Source: Podocnemis expansa (taxonomy: Eukaryota > Chordata > Testudines > Podocnemididae). Taken from it: a stretch of 64,000 bases of DNA. A model generated the notes under the pieces. That model had not been told where the DNA came from. It made no database searches and saw only the letters and a list, made by a program, of their open reading frames with translations. The position numbers and the translations under genes were made by a program. The stretch lies in the NCBI GenBank assembly GCA_007922195.1, contig ML682005.1:25951015-26015014 (forward strand), given 5' to 3'. Below, piece after piece: positions 22,225 to 33,157 of this stretch; the first letter of the stretch is position 1, and every line of letters starts with the position of its first letter.

Positions 22225-22755
22225 CAGTGGTTCCGAACCTGTGTTCCAGGGGCCAAAAGCAGCCCTTGGGCACTTTTAGAGTGACCATCGGCTCCCCTCT
22301 GGCTGGCTGCAGCATGGAGCCACTGCTGAAGAACCCAGGCAAAGCGTGTTTTGGAACCATGTTTCTGCAGGGCTAAAAGACAAATGCAGGCTCCTTGCTG
22401 AGCCAAAGGGATAGGAGATTAGTGCTGTCCTCCTACTTGCTATAGGAGGGAGCACTGCAAGGTGATCTTCCAAGGTCCATAGGTGCTAGGGTCCTTGCTG
22501 GAACCAGAGGGAAGGGAGGGGAGCACCAATTTTCTGTCCCCCTGGCTGCAAAAGGGAGCCACTGTCTTGGAACCCAGATAGAGTGCACAGAGCTGCAGGA
22601 TGTGTGTGGTTTCCCTGCTGCAGCCAGGAAGATGGGAGACCAGCAAGCAAGGAGGCAAACTACTTTTGGAGATGCCTGCTGGTGGAGGCCAGTGGCCTTT
22701 CAGGGCTCTAAAAATTATATCTGTGGCTCTCATGCCACGAAGTTGGGAAAAACTG
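22225..22755. mobile_element. hAT element
   Basis: It opens CAGTGGTTCCGAACCT and ends AAGTTGGGAAAAACTG. The flanks CTATAAAG and CTATGAAG agree at 7 of 8. The 531-bp interior has no coding potential that I trust. Confidence 0.88.
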
Positions 22756-23065
22756 CTATGAAGTATAAACTAAGATTATCAGCCTTCACTGAGAATTCTT
22801 CTGACATTCAAATGATGCACGATACTGCTCAACCTTTCACAGGTTTAGGCCCAGAAAGAACAAACCTTACTGAAGCCTGAGCACAGCAGCTTTCAAAAAC
22901 AACCAAAAGCATTAACTTTGTAGATATGAAAAACAGATTATTTTTGCAGCAATTATTTCTTTTTTGTTGTTTGATTTAGAGGAGGAAATTTTAGGCCATG
23001 TTCAACACAGGTCCATCGAAGCAGATGTAGCTTTAAGCTACCTTTACAGTAGTCGTAACTTATGT

Positions 23066-23332
23066 CCAGAGCCCTGCACGGATACAAATACGTGGATCTG
23101 TATCTGACCTGCATCCGCAAGAAATGGTCCGCGGAAATCTGTGTTGTATCCGCGGATGCAGATATAATGTGGATATCTGCGGATGTCTGCATATTTGCAG
23201 GGCTCTAGCTCTGTGCAGATAAAAATATGTGGATCCATATCTGATCTGCATCCACAAGAAATGGTCCACGGATATCCGTGTTGTATCTGCAATGCGGATA
23301 TAATGCAGATATCCATGGATTTGCAGGGTCCT
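23066..23332. mobile_element. Dimeric AGAGCCCTGCA mini-transposon
   Basis: Two head-to-tail copies (about 23067-23206 and 23207-23332) share GGATCYRTATCTGAYCTGCA and AAGAAATGGTCC blocks. Identical ACTTATGT octamers bound the pair (23058-23065 and 23333-23340), and none lies between the copies. The ends are CAGAGCCCTGCACGG and TTTGCAGGGTCCT. Confidence 0.85.
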
Positions 23333-25604
23333 ACTTATGTTGGGCTACCAATGGCTCTATTTCCCCAGCTGGGCATATGGAAGTCTTGTGTAAACCCTAT
23401 TTCCTTTAGGAATGCTCCCTGGGCTAATGGCTGAGTGGAATGGAACATACCATTCACACTGGCACCATCAAGTACCTCTAACACAAGGGGAATCTTTCAG
23501 TGATCGACTAAACCAGCTTTACAGCCGTTTTGGACTAACAAAACAGCACAAAGCTGTGGTAGCAAGGACAAGAAGTTGTTCTTTAGCATGAAATTTGAGG
23601 GGAAGGTTCTGCTTCGCAGTGAGCATTTACATTTTTATGACCTCTCTTCAGCTTGGCAGACAGCAATGAAAACAAACATCAAGAAAAAATGTGAAAATAA
23701 TAATTACAAAATGGAAGCAAATTTAAACCCCTTACTAAAATAAAAGAAGGCAACAAAAATTAAAATCATTTGTCTGCTTTTCATTTACTTAATTCATTTT
23801 GTGCTTTTTATCTGATGTTTCACTACTCTCAGAGAATGTTTTGATCACCCCTGAATTTGCTTCTAAAGACAATGTAAAGGATCATTCAGACAACACAGCA
23901 GTATCACATCTCTCTGTGTGAATCACATGTATGTTAAAGTACATTTAGCAAATCCAAAAAGAAAACAGGAAGTGTTCTTCAATAGTCAATCAGAGAAAAA
24001 TAAAATTTAAGGCAGAGTTTATTACTTTAGGTTACTATCAAGTAGTTTATATTTAACAAAGATATTTTGATGACTGATTAATGAAGGACAGTTGAGCAAA
24101 ATATTTTTGGATTTAACTAGGCAGCAACAGTTCTCAGACCCATCACTGAACAGGAGTCCGAAAAAGAGCAACTTAACTTCAGACAGGAAGAGAATAAGTA
24201 AACAGACATATATAGAAGAGACAACACTGGACATCCTCGCTTCGCTCCTGCAAAATTCTGTTCTACTTTCTTTCTCTATCTGCTCATTCAGCTTTATTTG
24301 AAAGTAACAGAAGAACTGAAAATTAAAAATGTGACTTTTTACACTAATATCTGTCCTTTGTGCAAGGAATTTCCAGATCTTAAAAGGACACATCAATGTG
24401 AGAAAAGAAGGAATCTAAATGGTTATGAATGAGGGCATTTGGCTTCACTCCTCACAGTAGAATCTTTCTGAGAAGATTCAGGAGAACTGCAGGCACCTTG
24501 CAGTCTGTTATGGCTTTTACCTTCTATATCAAATAAAAAACACAAAACAAGTCTAGTCATCTAGTACATTCCCATCCCAGCTGTAAGTAAAATACCACAG
24601 CAGAGACAGAGACTAAGAGCATGAAAGTTGGTTTCCTTCATTGGACCAGTCTCAAAGATAAGTCCTGCATCTTCATTAGAAACTTTAAATGAATCATTTA
24701 TGCTTTAAATGCTTCATATATGACCATTGAGATATCCTACTCAAAGAGAGGGAATACACAGAGAATTCAACAGAAGAACATGGGTTCATTAAAAATAAAT
24801 AAAAAATTCCAAGATGGTGGCCCAGGAGTGATTTCCCCATAGCTTTGTTAGAAGCTTTATATTCTTCTTTTGCATTTTTATGCTGTAAAGCTTCTTTCAG
24901 CATATAAAACTAAAATAAAACTTGCAGAGATTCCAAGCTGCCTAAAAGTCACTTGTTCTTCGTAAGAGATCCACAGTGCACTGATGAATGAGATTAAGTT
25001 ATAGACGTACAATATACATACTCACACACACAGATGTTTCTCTGGGCAATGTGTGTGTGTATGTAAAATGTTAATGAAGAAAATTTCAGTGAAAGATTCA
25101 ATGGTTTTTTAATGGTCTCAAGAAATAAAATATTGCAGAAGATGGACAAGTCAAAAAGTGACTTCTTAGACGCCTGACTTTTACACATCAGAGTATTTAT
25201 ATTTTCTGGTCAAACCAATACTGAAAGATTGTAAGACTTAGTTTAAAAGCAGAGCTTCAGGTAAAAAGGTTGATTTAGTAAATAATAACCAAATCAGACT
25301 TTTATTGGTGAAATAGTGTACCAAGATCTTTCTTAAGGCTTAGGGCCTGTTGTGGATAACCTTATTCTTCACAAAATTCAATTACAGGTGAAGTATAGGA
25401 GTTCCTCATACATGAATATCTCTTTTTGGTAACAAAACAATAGATTTTAATAGAAAATCTAGCTGAGTCTTTACTTTCACTGACCATGGTTTAGAAGAAT
25501 CCCTTCAAGTTTCTTTCTTGTACGTGATGGTTAAACAAACAAATGAATGGAACAAATTTCACAAAAAACACAATAGCCACGTCAGGTATTATATCACATT
25601 TTAC

Positions 25605-25646
25605 CTGACAGGTCAAAACTGTGAGACATGCTAAGAGGCCGCATTG
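25605..25646 (-). CDS. SPIRE1: SPIRE1 42-nt cassette exon (AMRPLSMSHSFDLS)
   Basis: This is a 42-nt micro-exon with acceptor tttttcag and donor gtaaaatg. Read with the leftover G of the preceding exon it encodes exactly 14 residues, AMRPLSMSHSFDLS, and leaves a G that again pairs with the next exon. It enters and exits in phase 1, so it can be included or skipped without changing the frame. As I recall, a longer mammalian SPIRE1 isoform has the same 14-residue insert between RRSRL and DVTTPES. The insert lies between the WH2 cluster and the downstream linker and is rich in serine. Alternative use is inferred from mammals and from the symmetric phase; the window alone cannot show it. Confidence 0.9.
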
Positions 25647-28019
25647 CTGAAAAAGGAAATAAAAACAACAAAAAGAAAACAATTCAGCTGTTAGGAAAGC
25701 AGAGGAGTAACCAAAAACAAACAAACAAACAAAAATAAGAGGTCCACTTGAGACTTTTTGGATTCCGATGCACAGGCTAACATAAATCCAAAATGTGTCT
25801 AAAATTCATTTTTCTTTGCTATGGCAATGCTGTAAGTGTAAACACTACAATAGCATCACTGGTAATTGGAAGTATAATAAGATATTTTAAAAGACAGAGC
25901 TGTAGAACATTAGGTTTGTAACACAATAAAACCAAATGCCAACACGAGAGAGAAACATCTTGAAAAGCAGAATGCAAGGGTTTCACTTCAAATAACATTA
26001 TGAAAGAAAAATTATAGCTGACAGAAAAAAAAATTTAGTTCAGAACCACATTTCACACAAATTTCAAGTAAATGGAAACAAAGATTCCTAAATTTCTACA
26101 GGCTTATTCTTCCATGATTATGACTAAATAAGAGAGAGATTTTGAAAAATAAACATTGGGCATTTTGTTTCTTTATTAAAAAACAAAAACAGAAACAAAA
26201 TCCTAATGGTGTGTTTATGGCTGAATCCTCCTCCTTGTTAAAAGTTGTCCCCTGTTCTGGTTTGCCTCAGTCTTCAAAATGGATCTAGTATCTTGCTGTC
26301 TTCTTTTTAGCCTTCTAAATAGTTCGTTCTCATTTGTAGGACAAGAAGCAGTGAAAGATTCACTGGGTCTGGAAAGTTTTATTTAACTAATTTTATATAT
26401 GCATTTATTATTAAACATTTGTGGATTAATTGTATTACTCATGAAAATGAGAGAAATGGCTACAAGCAACTGCTGTGGCACAACTGTTTAATACAGTTTG
26501 GTCAATGTACCTCAATTCTGTCATATAACATCTGGATGAATCCTGAACATAAATTACCAATGGTGTTAAATTTGTCCACATTTTAAAAATACCCATTGCC
26601 TATTAGGGATTGGGATAATGCCAGATTCATTCTTACTGGAAACTATATTAGCAGGTTAGTCCCAACAGTCAGAGTAAACACAAGGTGGAAAATGGAAATA
26701 TTAGATATGGAAAGAGCGCTGCAGCTGTTTGTCTGAACATTGATTTGCCAGCCTCCTAAAAAATGTGCATGTTTGCATGAATGATCCAGCAGCCACACAT
26801 TGCCTTAAGATAAATGTGTTTTAAAAGGCTGCATAGGGCTAAAACTTTTTAATGGGAACCACAGAAGATTACGTATAGCAGGTGTCCCACACAGACCCAA
26901 ACCTGGGAGCAGAGGTACTTCCCCCTTAGCTCATGAGTGAACAGTGTAAGCCAGAGGCAGCAGCAGTTGCAAAAAGAAATCTTAAGTAAATTAAAATCTC
27001 TGTCCACTTAATTTAAATCCATATATTTTAAATGATTTTCCCCCAATGGCACACCCCTTACTCCTAATCAAATATGCAAATGAAATACAGAAGGAAAGAA
27101 CTGGTTTTCTTCAAGGCTCCATTAGCTCAGATAGTTCATAACAGGAAATAAAGCCTTGTAACTAAAGGAGATAAACATTCTTTGTCCCTCTTATTTTTTT
27201 CCTTTGTATTTACAACACTTACGAGCATATATAATATATATAAACCATTCACTTCTATAGACACAATCATACTGGTTACTTCTTTTGCAAATATCTCCAT
27301 GTGTAAGTAGTTATGTGTAATACGATTGCCAAGATTAATTACCTATTTCAAACAAGGTTTCTCTATGCTTTGAATAACAGAACAACTCCTTAACATGTAA
27401 AGTATACTATATACATTCATAGATACACCCCAAAACTTCATTTATTTTCATTATTGTCAACTAGGTCTGTCCAGATGGTTTAAATGTATTATCCATAATC
27501 ATAGCCACATCTTTCTCCCATCTGTGTTCTATGTTGTACTTCCATTTAGATTTAAAACCCTTATTACTTAAATTTCACTACACTAAATTACATGCAATAC
27601 TTATCTATTTGTAAGCCAGGGCTATTTGTAGTTTTCTGAATGTGACTGCTCTTTTCCCATCCCCAAATCTGCCAAAAAGATCTGAATTTTGCTGTGAAGA
27701 AAAGTTTGATATTTCAGACAAGTAATCTCATCTATCTGTTTCAGTATGAGAAAGGAAAAAACCAAATATACTTCCAACACAAAAAGCAATGCCTTTGTAT
27801 GAGCCATAAAATGTTTCTTTTGCTTTCTTCATGCTAATGACAATTAAGTGCTTACACAGTTACCTAAGAGAAAAAAACAAGTAATGTATTTGTCATCTGT
27901 ATAATAAACTCTCACTATTTCCCCATTCATACCCAAGCATGCTCTAATATTTCATTTTTTGAGCCATATAACTGAGTGGTGAGAAAATCTGAGAGGACTA
28001 AAAGAGAACTGCCACTAGA

Positions 28020-28100
28020 CTTAATCCTGCCTTGAGTGCAGGGGACTGAAACAAAAGACCTCTCAAGGGACCTTCCAATCCGCTGATTCTGTGATTCTAA
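28020..28100 (+). mobile_element. CR1 3' tail
   Basis: CTTGAGTGCAGGGGACTGAA, then CTCTCAAGGGACCTTCCAAT and GATTCTGTGATTCTA match the terminal part of CR1. Only about 80 bp remain. Confidence 0.7.
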
Positions 28101-28716
28101 AACAGAATTTTCTAATGGAATAATATTTTTAGATGCTAAAACAATGAAAAGAAAACCATCTGACTTGAGATTCTGCCAAGCTTCCATAGACTGTCACGGG
28201 GGGGGGGCTGTTTGAGAAAGTTAAAAAAAACAAACAAACAAACCCAAAACTGTTAGGAATGGCAACAATAAATCAAGTATACTGCAGGGTCCAAATGCTC
28301 TGCAAGACTGTTCAGAACATCCTGCTGCTAAAAAGCATCCAAGCATCACCAAACATTACCTCCAAAATTGGCCAAAGCAAGAGTGATAATTTTTCCCCTA
28401 CACAGATGATGAATAAATACAACCCACTTTGGATGACTGCATAAACAAATACACCAGGCACAGATATGATGCCAAACAACATAACACAATACAGGTGTGT
28501 GTTGCTCTTTTGCCTCTTTAGACACAAGATGTCACTCTTTCTCTGCACAAATCCAGTAACAAAGCTTCTTTGTGACAGTTAAAATAGTTTACTCTTAAAG
28601 GAGGAAAATGAACTCAACAGTTTAGGCATTTGCAACATCTTTAATGGTCAGATTTTGCTTTAGTTCACTGGTTCTGAGACAAAGTGGTGACTGGTGAAAA
28701 ATGTTATACTTATATG

Positions 28717-29089
28717 CAGTGCTTTTATTTGTTAAAAAAAAAGGTGCTGTTACTCACATGTTCATGGTAAATTTGAAAAGTGCCTCTTCCACCCCTCTGC
28801 CTCTTGCACCCCCCTCTATTAACTTTTCCTTTCCCCTGCTGACCCTGCTGCCCAGCTGAGCAGAGGGGCTGGAAGGGAGCAGGAACAGCAGGCTCCTTTT
28901 CCTTGCTGACTCTGCCCCATCAGCTGCGCAGCGAAGCTGGCAGGGGACAAGATCGTGGTCCTTTCCCTTGCTGACCCTGCCCCCCTCAGCTGGGCAGTGG
29001 GGCTGGCAAGGGACAGGAGCAATGCACTGCTATGAAAGAAAAGGTGCCAGTATGTTGTACTCGTGCGTGCCGTCACAAAAAAAGCATCG
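28717..29089. mobile_element. hAT-like element with A-rich ends
   Basis: The left end CAGTGCTTTTATTTGTTAAA pairs with the right end GTCACAAAAAAAGCATCG. The flanks CTTATATG and CTTATATA agree at 7 of 8. The middle holds three rough repeats of a CCCTTGCTGACCCTGCCCC-like unit. Confidence 0.82.
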
Positions 29090-29692
29090 CTTATATACCT
29101 TTACAATAGTGAACTGATTATTTCATGTATAACGCACAAACAAACTGCTCTGAATCAGCTGGCTATTGAAATTAATACAAATGCTTAGAAGAGCTCCATA
29201 ACTTAAAACAGTGAAGCAAAGATATACATCCAAAATGATTCCAGGGCTCTTAGCACAAAAATTCAGCAAAAGATAAACACAGATAATCAATAAAGGATCC
29301 TGAGATTAATAAAGCTGACAGCAGGAAACAAAAGAATAAAATGAATTTAAAAAACCCCAGATGTATGTGTAACACATTATATTGTGTATTAGGAAAAGAA
29401 ATGACAAATTCCCATCCATGAGATGGTCTAATGTTAACTCTCCTGGCACAATAAATAGTCAACATTATGGCACTTAAAATACCTTAATGATGACACTAGG
29501 AACCTGAAAGAATCAGTCTAAATTATACATCATCTTCTTTAAAATAAGAAAATAATTATTCCAAGGTACTGAAGTGTTCCAATCAAAATTACCAAAAAGG
29601 ATGCATAGACCTAGCAAAGCCTGAAGGCTCTACCCACTTTTGAAAGGAAAAGTGTTGTTTTTGTCTCCATTTTAATTCAGCTCAATGCAGAT

Positions 29693-30115
29693 CAGAGGCA
29701 TAACCATGGGTGGGTCAGGTGAGCGCAGGCCCACCTGCTTGAAGATCAGGCCCACCCGCTGCTCTGCCTGACAACAGTTCGAATTTCTCTGCCACAGCTG
29801 CGGGCCCAGCCAGCAGCTGATGGCTGGAGCCACAACCACAAGCAGAACAAAGGAGCCAGCACTGCTCACCTTGTGGCCATAGCACAAAGCCAGCAGCTGT
29901 CATTTGCAGCTGCAAGTGAACAGAGGTACCAGTGCTACTCAAATTGTGGCCACAGCTGCTAGCCAGGCCCCAGAGCTGTGATTGAAAAATTTGTACCACT
30001 GCCTAGTGCTGTGGTGGGTGGGCCTGATCTCAGCTTCTTGTCATGTCACCAAAAGCTGCCTTTCCCACTCCAGAATGTCAGGGTCCCAGCCAGAACCGCC
30101 CTGGACACACCTCTG
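29693..30115. mobile_element. Probable hAT-like element
   Basis: CAGAGGCATAACCATGGG at the left and inverted CAGAGGTGTGTCCAGGG at the right, with TGCAG shared by the flanks. Subterminal CAGGCCCACC and GGTGGGCCTG stretches also pair. It ends 92 bp from the donor of the SPIRE1 exon at 30208-30337. Confidence 0.6.
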
Positions 30116-30207
30116 GTGCAGCCATTGTCAATATTGGTCTTTATGCGGGGAAGTTTAGTGCAAGTCCTGCTACTCAAAACTAAGGTAAGCAACAGCAATG
30201 TACTCAC

Positions 30208-30337
30208 CTAGTCTGCTACGCCTTATTTCCTCTGGTGAGACAGGGCGCAGCTTTCTTTCTGCCTTGATTTCCTCCAGTATCCTTTCATGGAGGCTGCGTG
30301 GCCGTGGTGGAGTTGGTTTCAGTTTTCTTGCAGAGGC
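30208..30337 (-). CDS. SPIRE1: SPIRE1 exon, WH2 repeat region
   Basis: This 130-nt exon encodes 43 codons plus one base: [13 protein letters not shown], then the WH2 helix [19 protein letters not shown], then [10 protein letters not shown]. Its last base (G) is the first base of a split codon, so it leaves in phase 1. The acceptor is atccaag and the donor is gtgagt. Two different next exons fit this phase: the 42-nt cassette at 25605-25646, or direct splicing to 16045-16214, where G plus AT gives Asp. A hAT-like insertion (29693-30115) ends 92 bp downstream of the donor. Confidence 0.95.
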
Positions 30338-30790
30338 CTTGGATATAAAAAGAAAGAATATTTATGCTAAGTACTATTCCTGGAAAGTGATTTCACAAAG
30401 ATTCTTGTAAATAGCACATTATTGTTAAGTGATTTTACATGCATACACTTATAAATACGTCTGATACGTCCTTCACAAAATATTTCCTAACAAAACATTG
30501 GAAGGATGGTTTTACAAGCAGCTAAGACAATACAGTTTCACAGAGATATATGTAAATGTTAAGGATAAGTGTTAAGGTTTCACAATTTTACAATGATCTT
30601 CTTAAACAGACCACAAAAGTTAAATAGCTCTTGTGTCAATCACATAAGAATAAATGTATTACACATAAACAATTGATATGATTTCTACTACAGCATCATT
30701 TTAAAAGAAAACATTAAAACTATCCCCGAAACACAAACACATTGAAGAAAGCCAGCCTTTCGCTGCAAAGAAACATATTAGATTACATAC
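30338..30790 (-). other. SPIRE1: SPIRE1 short intron (453 bp)
   Basis: This A+T-rich intron has a gtatgt donor and an atccaag acceptor. I see no repeat or other feature in it. Confidence 0.7.
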
Positions 30791-30877
30791 AGGATTTAAT
30801 GGAGGTCGTGATCGGATGAAATCCAGGATTATTTCATGAGCACTCTTTTTTAATCGAGGTGGAATATCCCCATTGAC
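30791..30877 (-). CDS. SPIRE1: SPIRE1 exon, WH2 repeat region
   Basis: This 87-nt exon encodes 29 codons, [11 protein letters not shown] to RSRPPLNP, in phase 0. It carries the helix of a second WH2 repeat ([13 protein letters not shown]), an actin-monomer binding element of SPIRE1. The acceptor is tttcag and the donor is gtatgt. The sequence is essentially identical to human SPIRE1 over this stretch. The intron before it is about 14.9 kb. The one after it is only 453 bp, so this exon and 30208-30337 form a close pair, the only short intron in the window. Confidence 0.95.
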
Positions 30878-32735
30878 CTGAAAGTAAGAAAATTGAATGA
30901 ATATTTTATATTCACATTTTTACAGCCTAACGAGATCATAATATCCCTCCAAAAACCTGCAGCATTTTACAGTTACAATAAATATATCCTATAACTGTCA
31001 TCACTCTCAAAGACAACAATAATCTATGCAATACATAGACAATAAATGCTACAGACAAACATTTGGGTTTTACGAACAGATGTAAAATAAACAGAATCAC
31101 AATAAGGTTAGTTAATAACATTTTCTTTGATGCAAAATGACCTTAGAGCTTCCAGGGCATTTGTTGGAGAACACTGGGTCCATTACTATGAAAGTTTGTC
31201 AATATTTCTTTCAGAAGGGTACTGAGAAGGTGGTAGTGAGGCAACCTGGGCACTATCAAGGGTGCAGAGACTTTCCTTGATCTCTTTTCCACTTTGTTTA
31301 GGCCTGTATACAAACACACAGGCTGTGCTAGTCCCATTGACTGATTATCTGCTCCTGGCAATGAGAAAAGACCAAGAGTCTCTTCTCATTCTTTCAGAGC
31401 TAGCAGCTGCTACCAAACAAAACGTCCAGGTCTGCAAACCCTACCAGGAATACAGGGTGCTGCTTTGGAGTGGCCCTAGATCACCTTAAAAGTCTATCAA
31501 TTTACTCATAGTTTTAAAATATTTTGCAGTATAAATGGAGCTTGGAAGTAAACTATAGAATTTTATAACATATATTAAGTTAATATTTAGTAAAACTAAG
31601 TCATCAAAAAGTATATGCTGCAAAATGAGGAGGGAAAAATGAGACTGTCTCTTTCTACGTAAGAGGTTTTCTTGTCTTCAGAACTACAATACGCATTTCT
31701 TTTTCAGATGTCTCAGTTTGGAGATAAAGAGAAACATATAATATGCATCACAGAGAAAAACTTAGTAATACATTGTCATACAAGATCCATAATAAAGGAA
31801 CTGTTCTCATGCAAGGTACAACTCATAGAGTGTGCTCCAGCAAAAGATTGAAACAGTTTGAGGGGAAGGTGACTTGGTGGTGAGTTTTAGGCAAGTAATA
31901 TAGCAGTCACCCTTTACTGATGGCATTTCCTATGCAGTCTGTGAAATTCCCTATTTTATTCTACCCCTTGCTGTGAATTTTCCTATAAAAAAAAAAAAGG
32001 CAAACAAAACAAACATGATTTTCACAAGACCTGATTTGTTAGCCAGAACACAGTAGGCAGAGAAATGGTTAAAACAACAGATGGCCTACACACATGTATT
32101 ATACAGAAACTAAGACATTTCCATTCTGGACCTAGAGAGACAGACAGCCTCTTCAGCAGTCTCTCAGTATCTCTCTGTAAGAGATTCACTGCCAATTGAT
32201 GCAGCCTGCTTATCCCCTCCATCCTAAAGACTGCTTGGCAAAGGTCTTTAACAGTTTAGGATCCCCACTGGTTCCTTGCTCAGGCCTGGCAAAAGGTCTG
32301 CTGCACTGGCCAGAGTCAGGCATGTAGGCATTTCCCACTAAATAGCTCCCCTATCCTTCCCAAAAGAACTCTGGGTATTTTCACTAGTGTATAGTGCTTC
32401 TACTGTTTTCTTGTTTGTTACCTTCTGCTAGCCTCCTTTGATTTAACTCCCTGCAGTCAAACAGAATATTAAGTAGATAAACCAAGGCACAAATATTATT
32501 TGCAAAAGTTCAGAACTCTCCCATAACCTCCATGATCACTTAACATATTAAAGGAGAAAACATTTAAATTAAATGTTTTACTGACATTGTATGATGGGAA
32601 GACTTATTTTTAAAGCAATTATGTTCTCCCCTTTTTAAAAAGAATCAATAATCTCCAGAGAGCTGCACAGCTCACATGACTGACAATCAGAATAAAGTTT
32701 TTTTCCTCCAGGTCACTGGTTCAAGCACTACCAAA

Positions 32736-33115
32736 GGCTATGTCTACACTGGATGGCGCAGGTAGGTCGAATTAAGAAGGTCAACTTAAAGTCAACTTTA
32801 TTAAATTGACTTAGAGAGGCCCCATTTGTTTAAGTCAACTCCATAACGTCAATTTAAGCCAGGAGACCCATTTAAAATTGACCTAATAAGGTTGACTTTA
32901 AAGAGGTCCCCTGGATTAAGTCAGCTTAATAAAGTTGACCTTAATGGCCACATTTTGTTAAGACAACTTAATAAAGTTGACTTAACCCTTAAAGTCAACT
33001 TTAAGGCTGAGAGTTATTAAGTCAGCTTAAGCAGGTGCTTACTTCGACTTAATAAAATTGAAATGTGGCCAGGGAGTTGCTTAAGTCAACTCAAGCCTCT
33101 AGCGTAGACATACCC
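32736..33115. mobile_element. Palindrome-rich MITE, GTCAACTT type
   Basis: This is a second copy of the family at 14645-14981. Its ends are GGCTATGTCTACACT and inverted GGGTATGTCTACGCT, and AAGTCAACTT/AAGTTGACTT units fill the interior. It lies 42 bp from another element with the same terminal motif. Confidence 0.8.
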
Positions 33116-33157
33116 AAAGTTAGTATGGTGAGCTGGTGATCTCAGGCCAGTCCCAAT

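Larger units (their letters stand above)
16215..25604 (-). other. SPIRE1: SPIRE1 intron downstream of the cassette exon
   Basis: It contains a MIR remnant (17250-17396), a trinucleotide run, a nested pair of transposons (18721-19752), and hAT-like elements at 20015-20184, 20304-20684, 22225-22755 and 23066-23332. About 20700-22200 and 23340-25600 show no recognised element. Confidence 0.6.
25647..30207 (-). other. SPIRE1: SPIRE1 intron upstream of the cassette exon
   Basis: It holds a hAT-like element at 28717-29089, another at 29693-30115 and a CR1 3' tail near 28020-28100. About 25650-28000 is A+T-rich with no recognised element. This stretch lies next to the cassette exon and would be the place to look for splicing enhancers or silencers. 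Confidence 0.6.
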
